64,000 nucleotides of DNA, taken from positions 21,055,150 through 21,119,149 of the forward strand of contig CM022665.1 in NCBI GenBank assembly GCA_012295275.1. The letters are read 5' to 3'. A model generated the notes under the pieces. The model was not told where the DNA came from. It did not search any database and worked only from the letters and a program-made list of their open reading frames with translations. Below, piece by piece: positions 56,098 to 64,000 of the stretch; position 1 is the stretch's first letter, and each line of letters begins with the position of its first letter. The stretch is from Chrysomallon squamiferum. Its lineage: Eukaryota; Mollusca; Gastropoda; Neomphalida; Peltospiridae. The translations under genes were made by a program, and so were the position numbers.

Positions 56098-56316
56098 TTA
56101 TTAACAGGCCAACATATGCTTTATTAACAGGCCAACATATGCTTTACTAACAGGCCTACATTTGTTTTATTAACAGGCCTATATTTGTTTTATTAACAGG
56201 CCTATATGTTTTTTTAACAGGCCTGCATGTTTTATTAACAGGTCTACATTTGGTTTATTAACAGGCCAACATATGTTCTGATTAATAGCCAACATTTACT
56301 GTATAAACAGGCCTAT
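56098..56316 (+). repeat. TTTTATTAACAGGCC repeat, 24-27 bp
   Basis: About nine units of ATTAACAGGCCNACATNTGT with small length differences. It lies between the convergent genes. Confidence 0.85.
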
Positions 56317-57354
56317 GGTCTTTACAGCAAACTTAATTAAACTTATTCATCAAGAACATATACATGAATATTGTAGTTGCATCTCTTTCTGGTGGTCTGT
56401 TAAAAAAAATCTATTTTGTTAAATATATTTTGATTCTGCTACTTCTTAAAGTGTTTCGGTGTCAATTGATTTTGTTAATTGCTTTACCATTCTCACATTT
56501 TTGTACTGAATTAGTTAAAAACATGTTTTAATTAAACTTGTAGGTTTGAATATGAATAGGGCAACATACACAACATGTTTGATTCCATTTCGTTGTTTTC
56601 TTCTTTGTTTTTTGAAGATAAAACATACCAATTTGTAAACTTTGAACAAAACTAGATAGTGTATGAAATAAATTTATTTATTTTTGAATTTAAAAGCTGG
56701 GTATATACTTATTTAAAGAGACTTCAAATACAAAAACTGGAAATAAAAAGTATAAAATACAAGTAAATTTTATGTATAATAAGAAAATAATTTAAAAAAA
56801 AAGAATGGGAAAAAGAAAGTCTGAATATATAGAAATAAGAATTTAACCATTCTGTAGTTAAGTATATTCAAGATGTTGATTGTGTTGTGGGTTGTTTCTG
56901 GGGTACATGTGTATTGTGTCTAGTCAGCCTAATTAATACCTGTCATTTTAGACAGAAAACTGACAAGGACAGAAACCAGAGAAAGAATAATTTTCAAAAT
57001 GTATCATATAATTACCAAGCAATAAATCATTGATAAACTATGACCACTTGTATTTCTTGTTTGTTATTTGTTTATTTTTACTTTTTATTTAAATATTAAC
57101 AATACACTGTGGTGCAAAAAGAGGTGAGGTGAATTGTGTTACTGCATCAATCATGCTGATTTTGTTGTCTCTGTTTATAGATAACCTTTAGCAGTGGTGA
57201 AAAAAATGTCCTAAAACATTAATTTTACATACCTTAAGTTTGACAATTTATTTTTTGGATTTATATTTATTATTATTTTCTTTTTCTTCTTTCTTTTATT
57301 TTGTTTTTAATAATGAAAAATAAATCAAAGTAAAATTTCCTTCAGTCAGAAAGC

Positions 57355-57360
57355 TTTATT
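57355..57360 (-). promoter_or_regulatory. Candidate ORC4 poly(A) signal
   Basis: AATAAA on the minus strand, 373 bases after the ORC4 stop. A closer hexamer exists at 57621-57626. Which one is used cannot be seen. Confidence 0.35.
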
Positions 57361-57732
57361 CTGAAAACTAAACATTTTTTTAAATTTCATTATCATCTTT
57401 CACTTAAAAATATTACCTGTACATCAGTCTCTAAGAACTCATATGTAGTAACAGAAACGACAAGACAGCCTTCAGATTCCTTTACTACATAACAGTAGAA
57501 ACCAGATAATGTGTACATCATTTGATGTTGAAACATTTAACATCGGTGAAACGGAACAACCCAAAGAGGACTATGCAGCATTACTCTGATGTAAACACAT
57601 TTTTTTCATAAACTTCAACATTTATTCCAATCATTCCGTCATTCTGTGCAAGTCCAGTTTCCATGGATAAACTGATCAAGTATGGAAGGCAGTATGATGT
57701 ATATGTGTATGTACAAAGAGATGAAGATATTT
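57355..57732 (-). other. ORC4: ORC4 3' UTR (likely)
   Basis: Sequence downstream of the ORC4 stop on the minus strand. Two AATAAA hexamers occur on that strand, at 57621-57626 and 57355-57360. The second, followed by GC, is the better-looking one. No coding signal was found. Confidence 0.45.
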
Positions 57733-57915
57733 TTAGATGACAGAATAAGATGCCCACTGTTTGACCTCTGTGGGGCAGTTTGGGTAACTCTGAAGTGTTT
57801 CCTGTATCTGGGAGTTGTGTATTAGCAGGTCCATCATTCTATACTCTTTCTGAACCCTGCTACCCCCTCCGTCCAGTGTCCGGACCAGCTCCAGAGCTAT
57901 GAGGTGTTCAAAAGC
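57733..57915 (-). CDS. ORC4: ORC4 terminal coding exon
   Basis: Acceptor ATTTCCAG above 57915; stop TAA on the minus strand at 57735-57733; 60 codons plus stop. It encodes [37 protein letters not shown] and [18 protein letters not shown], matching the C-terminus of human ORC4 (KYPNCPTDVRQWATSS). Confidence 0.96.
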   Translation of the reverse strand, partial: AFEHLIALELVRTLDGGGSRVQKEYRMMDLLIHNSQIQETLQSYPNCPTEVKQWASYSVI

Positions 57916-60900
57916 CTGGAAATAAAGTGAAGATGATGAAAGTGTTGATTAAAGAATATATAACATTAATAAATACATTTAAACACAGACACACACACAC
58001 ACATATATATATACATACTATACTATACACCAACATAAATGTACATAATTATAAACATACGAACACACACACACACAATCACATATGTATATATATATAT
58101 ATATATATATATTATTTAAAATATTTATTTATTATTATTATTATTATTATTGATTATTGATTATATTTTCTGTTTTTCTGTTCTGGAACTGTCTAATTTA
58201 AAATAATTCTTAGGCTAAACATCAAAACTGCTACACTTAATTCAACAATGTTACTTAATATGAACAAGATTTCAATTTTACTTTTAAAGACACAAAAGAA
58301 TTGGCAGCAGGATTTACAGGCAGTTCTCTTAATGGGTTTGTGGGTTAAAACAGAAAGGTAAAACGATCAGTATTTGAGCTTACTTTTATAAACAAGTTCA
58401 TAGGCTTAAGATGTAATTTTTTTTTAAATTGATATTTAGTAACAGAATATAAAACATTTTTAAGTACTTCACCTTCAGCACAACTGGTTTTTCAAACACT
58501 TGAATACTTGACTTCTTTTGTGCAAATTTCATGTACTCTGAAATAAAGTAACAATATGCTACACATTGACTAATAATACTAACATACAACACAAATACAT
58601 TTAAATACAAATAATTACTATTTATTATTCATATCTGTCTGTCTGTCTATGTATCTATCTATATCTATACATACACACATGCACACACACATATATACAG
58701 ATATGTGTATAAACAAAGATATAAAGTGGCTATTGTCGTAAGATAAGAGCTTTATCCTTTAAATGTTAGAATGCCACTGTTGATATGATTGCATATTTTA
58801 CACACACAGACATACACATTTCTTGTTTTTTGTTTTGTGAGGGGTGGGGGGTTTGTTGTTGTTTTTTGGGGTAAGTATATATGTAGCAATGCTAACATGC
58901 CACTCAAAAAACTCTTTTAACATTCAGATAGTTGTTAACTGAAATGAATCTTTCTTAATAATAACAATTTAGATAACAATGAAACAAAAAAACAATGAAA
59001 ATTTAGAGAATAATTTTAGTTCTGGAAATAGAGAAATTATTTATCCAGATACACATTTTTTTATTTATAAAAATAAAGTACATTTCTAAATATTTTCTAT
59101 TTTTTTAAAGGATGATCCAGCAAATGTGAAACTGTAGTAACATTTACTTTCATTTGTTTTGTGTAATGATGACATGTTATTTTACACAGAAATACAAATA
59201 ATGTACACACACACACACACACATATATAAATAAGGACAGGCTAACGTATAAAATCATTGTTTGCATTTTATTTATTTAAAATGAATAAATAAATTTAAA
59301 ATTTATATGAACTATTACTGAGATCATAGAAAATGTATCACAATATGTCAAGGCAGAACTTACCACTGTAAACCATTTCAAAGTTGAAAGGTTCCCCATC
59401 ATAAACATCAGTAATATGTTTCATAGCTATGATAAGACACAGCTCCAAGATAGACACACCTAGAAACACATTTATTATTAATATATATTATTATTATATA
59501 TATATATATATATCTATATAAATGTACATATTTTTTTCTTCTTTTTACTTAAAGACAGTATTCAGTAACAAAACTGCAAGGAATAGAACTGAAGTATATG
59601 GAGGCTATTACAAAAATCACAGTTTTTTTTATTTCTTTATTTTTTTTTTTAAATTATCAATGAGTTTTAGGATTCATGAAAAAAATACAAAAAAACAGAA
59701 TAAATACTTAACACAACTTTAATATTTTATGTTTTTTTTTTCTAGCAGCCGTACTGAATACACCACCCTAACTGAATTATTAAATGTAAATCAAATTTCA
59801 TTTTCAAACAATATTCATTTCATTCTAATAAACCTAATTTATAATATCTTTGTTTTAATAAAATTTATAAATCTTGAAAGAGGGAACTAAACAAACCGTG
59901 TAACATGGCCGACTTGCTGTCTGATGTGACAGTTTTGAATGAGTCAAGAAAATCAGCAGCCTTCAACTGAGGATGTGTTGGACTTAGTTGACAAATTGGT
60001 CTTGTCTGAAATATTTTAAAAATAAAATAAATAAATAAATAAATAAATAAATAAAGATAAAAAATTAAATTAAATACAATAATAACAATAATAAAAAAGA
60101 AAGAGAAAGAAAACAACTAAAATAAATGAAAATAAAGTGAAATAGTAAAGAAAAGTAAAATAAAATATATAAAATAACTAAACAAAAATAATGTAATTTT
60201 TTTCAGTTATTATTTGTAGATTTTAAAATGGCTACTAGCAAGTTATGAAGCATCTCACCAGCAATGTTTGTAGACCTCTGATGTCTTTGTTCAAGTTGAA
60301 TTGTCGTCTTAAAACATCTTGAACATTGTCTTCATCTACCAGTTCCTGTGGAGAAAATATTAAAAACTGTGACACAGATAAATTTTTGTTAAAACATTTA
60401 CTAAAAGAGCACAACTGAAATTTTACAAAAAGTGGAAAAACAAATGATTGAAAAAGGATAGAGAGTATCATTGTTTGGTGTGTGTGTGTGTGTGCATTTT
60501 TGGCGTTTAATAATTCAAGGCTAGTCAGAAAAACTTGTCATTATTTTATTTTTATTTTTTTTAAAGTTCATCTTCAAATTCCAGTTCAGTGAATGCACAA
60601 ACAACCATTTTCAACTGAATATCATCCTCAAACTTTCAATAAACAATTCCTTTATAAAAATATTGAAGAGAAATACTTCATCCTCTTGAAACTACAAAGA
60701 AAACTATCAGAACATAACTATGAGAAGTCCTGGCTACATGACCAAACAAGTGTGTCATATTTTCTCCAATTTAAAATAAATATTTGTTATAGGTACCTCT
60801 ATATGGGAGTTCCACTGATGGGAAAACTGTTTATCTGGGAAGTCTTCAGGCAGTTTGAGAGTCATTTTACAAACACTGCAGTAGTCACAGAAAGACAGCG

Positions 60901-63881
60901 CGTTGAAAAGATGAATCTGCCGATGTGAAAAACGTGACTTCACTCTCTTCTCTAACAACTCGATCACATCCTGAAAATATGAAAAAACATTCTGAGAATA
61001 CAGAAAAATTATAAATGACAAAACTGTTTAAAGAATACAACAGTTGTATAGATTAACAACTCTGTCACTTCCTGAAAATGTAAAACATATTCTGAGAATA
61101 AAAAATGATGACCAATTATGAAACTGTTTAAAGAATACAACAGCTGAATAGGTTTTATGGACTGTACATATTAACTTATTATTAAAAACTGGATAAATTT
61201 GGCTAAAAACATACCAGACTGTTACTAAATCAATGTCCTTGGGTTATATGGATTGTATATATAATAAATACAAAAGTGTATCTACCAGACTGCATGTCAG
61301 ACAGAGTGACATTAAAAGAACTAAAATATCTACCAACTTATAGACTGGATAAAATAAATAATTAATAAACAGTGCACCTACCAGTCTACACGTGAGGCCA
61401 ATGACACAGACAGGAGTTTGAGCAGATTGCGACACGTCAAACAGATTGTACAGCAACGTCTGGTTTCTGTGATGAGCAAACAAGTCAAACTCATCCAGGA
61501 TAAACAGAATCGGTTTTGTACTGTGATTGTTTCCTTCAAGCAAACAAACAGAAACCAAAAAAATATTATGTTATTATGAAATTAGGTTTTCTTTTAAGTA
61601 AAAAAGAAGCTAAAATTGTTTCCTTCAAGTGAAATTTAAAAAAATATGTTATTGTGAAATTAGGTTTAAATTGTTTCCTTCAAATAAAAAAATATATAGG
61701 CTTATTATTAAAAGAAATATAAAAACTTTATTATAGAATGATAAATTATTATTCTGCAAAAACAAACATATGATATGATGTATATTCCAAGAATACTATA
61801 TGGCATAAAGATATATGTTAATGTACAAGAGTACTTTATAGTGTCAATAGGATATGAAAGTATAAAAAATCTCAAAAATTATTCAAGGTTACAAAAATAC
61901 AACAACAAGTGACCCATATTTGTTTGTTCATTGTTGTTTTTCATTTTAATAAGAACATATCAGACAACTAAATCTTTAGTGTTTGGTAGAGTCAGTGGCA
62001 GACAGACCAAAGCCATATGATGACATTATCACAAATATACACATACGAAAAAAACCACATGTATGTACATGCATACATACTGTGTATATGTGTACATTTA
62101 TATATGTATATAAACCTGCACATATATCATGTATATTTTCTGTATTGAATACAGAGATATTTGTAGATTTAAAAGATTATTTCACAGTTTTACGTACATA
62201 CCATCCAAAAACAAAGCATGTTTACTATATTTTTGTAAAATGTTCTGACTTTAAAGAAATCAAAATAAATATGAAGGTTTTCTTCTTTTTTTAAATGTTT
62301 TTATTGCAACATTTCATCATATAACTCACTGAAACGAGCACTTCTATCTGTAAAAATATTTGATCATTGTATACAATTTCTTTTAATCAGGATATTTTAT
62401 TGTTTACCTAGCCTGTATTAAAGTCATTTGTAAAATACTTACCACTTTTTAATGCTTCCAACAAAAATTGTAATGTTTCTGCAAAAGTACCCTAAAAATA
62501 CAATTGATTAATGAATTAAAATATTAATAAATCAACAACTATGTTTTAATAATGCTTAAAATCAAAATAATTTATAATTACAGAATTAATAAAATTTTAT
62601 TAGTTAATGTATTACACAATAAATACATTTTAATAACACTTAAAATCAAAATATCTAATAATAACAGGATTAATCAATTTTTTTACTAAAATATGCTGAA
62701 TAAATACATTTTAATAAAACTTAAATTCAAAATTATTTATAACAACAGAATTTATTTAATGGAAATACTGAATAAATATATTTTAATAATACTTAAAATG
62801 AAAACAGTTTAGCATTAATTCGTTATTTCAAAAAACCTTCAGCTGTTGCATTATATAATTATATACATTTACAAAAATCCCAACAGGAGTATCTTTTTAA
62901 TTATTTTCCAGTAGATAGAAAAATACACATTTACATATTTAAAATTAAGTAAAAGATTTAAAATTAAACTTACAAAAACTTTGTCTCCTAGTGTGTTTTC
63001 TAATTGCAGTTGTCGGGTTATTTCTTTCAAAGCAATCTTGTCATCTGTCTGAAGCAGACCTTTAAATTTAAAATAAAAATATTTAAAGATACCTTGTTCT
63101 TTGTTTTCACAAATACAAATATTTAGAGACACCTGATTCATTGTTTTCACAAACATCACCAGTTTATCTGAGCTATTCCAGAATGCTACATATCACAGCC
63201 ATTTTACTTCCCTAAACCATAGTGGTTAACACAACAGATAACAAATTCATGTTCAAGAACATGAAATTTCTTCTCCTAAAGCTATATACCACATTAATAC
63301 TAACTAAACATAACTTACATATAGGCAGACAGATAGACAGACTGGACAGTTTGAAAGATATACTTATTTCACTGCAATTAAGCATAAAACCATAATTTTA
63401 CCCAATACATTTGTACTTAATTTGTGTTACTTTTTACATAACCAACATGTAGATTCATCACACTATATTAGGAAAACAGAGGTACTGAGATAATAATAGA
63501 ATAGGGCAAAACAATAACATTAAAATACAGTGAAGCCTTACTTAACACTTCTCTATCATTTATCATTTATCAACCTTTTGTCTTAAAACAGTATAATGTA
63601 TCCTTTAAACTGTCATTATATTACTATTAGAAATTGATAAAACTGGGTAGATTTGTTTCTATCATTTTAGAAATTTTGTTTTCAGTTGCTGTTGCTTGAT
63701 GACTGATAAAACTGACTGCGTTTGTTTTTATCATTTTAGAAATCTCTCTGTTGTTTTGGGGTTTTTTTTTAAGGACATATTAGTGAGTGATAAATTCAGT
63801 GTTACCATTCAGCTGTACAGTGAGAAGATTCTGCTGAATTGATTCATCAGCTGCAATATCATTGATAACACTTTTCAGCAC
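57733..63881 (-). CDS. ORC4: Origin recognition complex subunit 4, 10 visible exons, N-terminus missing
   Basis: Gene-level entry; exons are listed separately. ORC4 is an AAA+ subunit of the origin recognition complex, which loads the MCM helicase at replication origins in the nucleus. Ten exons joined by GT-AG sites give 1,077 bases in one frame (358 residues plus stop TAA at 57733-57735). This corresponds to human residues from about 79 to the end (436), and the length agrees closely. Visible landmarks: Walker B LFILDEFD, sensor-like VIGLTCRL, the arginine-finger region [15 protein letters not shown] (Arg209 in human), the Tyr of LLYNLFD (human Tyr174, changed in Meier-Gorlin syndrome) and the C-terminal winged-helix segments FEKPVV and [12 protein letters not shown]. 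The N-terminus with Walker A lies beyond base 64000. Nothing suggests a broken gene. Confidence 0.97.
57985..58150 (+). repeat. CA, TA and ATT microsatellites in ORC4 intron
   Basis: CA units (57988-58001 and 58063-58076), TA units (58089-58111) and ATT units (58128-58150) in a 557-base ORC4 intron. Confidence 0.85.
58473..58537 (-). CDS. ORC4: ORC4 exon: winged helix
   Basis: Acceptor ATTTCAG above 58537, donor GTGAAG below 58473; phase 1 to phase 0. It encodes [20 protein letters not shown] and LK, matching EFQKFVQRK and FEKPVVMK of human ORC4. Confidence 0.94.
59364..59459 (-). CDS. ORC4: ORC4 exon: winged-helix start
   Basis: Acceptor TTTCTAG above 59459, donor GTAAGT below 59364; phase 1 to phase 1. 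It encodes [20 protein letters not shown] and [10 protein letters not shown], nearly identical to [20 protein letters not shown] and EPFNFQMVYN of human ORC4. Confidence 0.96.
59897..60005 (-). CDS. ORC4: ORC4 exon: between AAA+ lid and winged helix
   Basis: Acceptor ATATTTCAG above 60005, donor GTTTGT below 59897 (weak); phase 0 to phase 1. It encodes [20 protein letters not shown] and [10 protein letters not shown], matching the TASHPFMTAVDLMEA and MDSKANIVHG stretches of human ORC4. In the sense direction an ATTT microsatellite lies about 15 bases before the acceptor. Confidence 0.93.
60028..60055 (-). repeat. ATTT (sense) microsatellite before an ORC4 acceptor
   Basis: AAAT units on the plus strand, read as ATTT in ORC4 sense orientation, start about 20 bases upstream of the acceptor above 60005. 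Confidence 0.85.
60259..60345 (-). CDS. ORC4: ORC4 exon: AAA+ lid
   Basis: Acceptor CTCCACAG above 60345, donor GTGAGA below 60259; 29 codons, phase 0 both ends. It encodes [20 protein letters not shown] and DIRGLQTLL, matching [26 protein letters not shown] of human ORC4 by length and pattern. Confidence 0.94.
60797..60970 (-). CDS. ORC4: ORC4 exon: arginine-finger region and lid
   Basis: Acceptor ATTTTCAG above 60970, donor GTACCT below 60797; 58 codons, phase 0 both ends. It encodes [20 protein letters not shown] and [17 protein letters not shown], matching [20 protein letters not shown] of human ORC4. The acceptor and the first 17 bases of the exon are present again about 101 bases upstream in the intron. 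Confidence 0.97.
60954..61152 (-). repeat. Duplication of about 100 bp of ORC4 exon start plus acceptor
   Basis: 60954-61054 and 61055-61152 match in order: AACAACTCGATCACATCCTG against AACAACTCTGTCACTTCCTG, then CATTCTGAGAATA and AAACTGTTTAAAGAATACAA. The first piece is the start of the ORC4 exon read on the minus strand. Confidence 0.9.
61210..61410 (-). repeat. Repeated copies of an ORC4 donor
   Basis: On the plus strand CACCTACCAGTCTACACGTG (61377, real exon end and donor) has a diverged copy TATCTACCAGACTGCATGTC at 61279, and a shorter one, ACATACCAGACTG, near 61210. On the minus strand these read CAGACTG|GTAGGT, CAGTCTG|GTAGAT and CAGTCTG|GTATGT. Confidence 0.75.
61382..61533 (-). CDS. 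ORC4: ORC4 exon: Walker B and sensor
   Basis: Acceptor GCTTGAAG above 61533, donor GTAGGT below 61382; phase 1 to phase 0. It encodes [35 protein letters not shown] and [16 protein letters not shown] is the Walker B acidic motif. Copies of both its acceptor and its donor lie in the flanking introns (61629, 61684; 61284). Confidence 0.97.
61526..61690 (-). repeat. Three copies of an ORC4 acceptor with exon start
   Basis: ATTGTTTCCTTCAAG occurs at 61526-61540 (real, read as CTTGAAG|GAAACAAT on the minus strand), 61615-61629, and as ATTGTTTCCTTCAAA at 61670-61684. The intervening sequence TTATTATGAAATTAGGTTT is also repeated. Confidence 0.9.
62443..62491 (-). CDS. ORC4: ORC4 exon: AAA+ core, 49 bases
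   Basis: Acceptor TTTTTAG above 62491, donor GTAAGT below 62443; phase 0 to phase 1. It encodes [16 protein letters not shown], matching GSFAENLSFLLEALKK of human ORC4. It is too short for an ORF search but fixed by homology and phase. Confidence 0.94.
62530..62820 (-). repeat. Tandem array of about 75-90 bp in ORC4 intron
   Basis: About four copies share AATAAATACATTTTAATAA, CTTAAAATCAAAAT and AACAGAATTAAT. Confidence 0.75.
62974..63059 (-). CDS. ORC4: ORC4 exon: AAA+ core
   Basis: Acceptor ATTTAAAG above 63059, donor GTAAGT below 62974; phase 1 to phase 0. It encodes [20 protein letters not shown] and NTLGDKVF, nearly identical to human ORC4 [20 protein letters not shown]. Confidence 0.96.
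63078..63157 (-). repeat. 40-bp tandem duplication next to an ORC4 acceptor
   Basis: AAATATTTAAAGATACCTTG and AAATATTTAGAGACACCTGA each continue with TTCTTTGTTTTCACAAAYA-type sequence, starting about 20 bases upstream of the acceptor above 63059. Confidence 0.8.
63627..63765 (-). repeat. Two-copy repeat of about 75 bp in ORC4 intron
   Basis: TGATAAAACTG followed by GTTTNTATCATTTTAGAAAT occurs twice. Confidence 0.75.
63806..63881 (-). CDS. ORC4: ORC4 exon (first visible)
   Basis: On the minus strand the acceptor is CTTGAAG just above 63881 and the donor GTAACA just below 63806; ends in phase 1. It encodes [15 protein letters not shown] and [11 protein letters not shown], aligning with [22 protein letters not shown] of human ORC4, in the AAA+ core after Walker A. 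Confidence 0.9.
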
Positions 63882-64000
63882 CTTCAAGAAGAAAAAAATA
63901 ACATTACACTCTAGTAACCTTTCTTTTTTACTATCAAACATTGTTAGTATTTCAAATAAAAAAAATTGTATATGATTATCTTAACAGATGCATTAAAAAA

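Larger units (their letters stand above)
54517..57354. other. Spacer between convergent AFDN and ORC4
   Basis: No coding sequence recognised. It holds a 28-base poly(A) run (54698-54725), a diverged CTGTAACATGTTA repeat (55160-55420), an AACAGGCC repeat (56098-56316) and AT-rich unique sequence. The 3' UTR ends of both genes lie somewhere within or just outside this stretch. Confidence 0.65.

Noticed and set aside
56098-56316. Evenly spaced repeats resembling a CRISPR array
   Set aside because: The spacers are themselves repeats, unit length is only 24-27 bp, there are no cas genes, and the DNA is from an animal.
60593-60928. Plus-strand open frame of 111 residues
   Set aside because: It is the antisense shadow of the ORC4 exon at 60797-60970 plus intron sequence.

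Overview
This is eukaryotic genomic DNA: AT-rich, split by long introns, and crowded with microsatellites and diverged minisatellites. No bacterial-style gene packing, rRNA, intact tRNA or CRISPR is seen. Two protein-coding genes are recognisable by joining exons across GT-AG splice sites in a consistent reading frame. They lie tail to tail. The proteins are animal (bilaterian) types. The intron style and simple-repeat load would fit a marine invertebrate such as a mollusc, but the species is not determined from this sequence.

Plus strand, 9315-53765: afadin (AFDN; the fly orthologue is canoe), the actin-binding scaffold of adherens junctions. Twenty-five exons are visible, totalling 6,573 coding bases including the stop, or 2,190 residues. 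In order they encode RA1, a basic linker, RA2, FHA, DIL, PDZ, a very long disordered Pro/Gln-rich region (a single 1,940-base exon), charged helical segments and a conserved-looking tail. The first coding exon, about 36 residues in the human protein, is not found. It should lie upstream of base 1, making the first intron more than 9.3 kb long.

Minus strand, 63881 down to 57733: origin recognition complex subunit 4 (ORC4). Ten exons encode the last 358 residues, from the AAA+ core through the winged-helix domain. The N-terminus with Walker A lies beyond base 64000. The two stop codons are 3,967 bases apart, separated by the two 3' UTRs and repeat arrays. The neighbours act in unrelated processes (cell adhesion and DNA replication licensing), and nothing suggests a joint function.

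Regions: 1-9314, upstream AFDN intron (repeats, a recent 161-bp duplication, a two-size minisatellite). 9315-36334, five AFDN exons widely spaced by 4-10 kb introns. 36335-47823, densely spaced exons. 48284-53765, the large exon and 3' exons. 53766-57732, UTRs and spacer. 57733-64000, ORC4.

The most notable pattern is that tandem duplications sit repeatedly on or against exon-intron boundaries in both genes. They have copied splice donors or acceptors, sometimes with the first 15-45 bases of the exon, leaving rows of one real and one or more decayed decoy splice sites. A second pattern is that (ATTT)n microsatellites serve directly as the pyrimidine-rich part of several acceptors.
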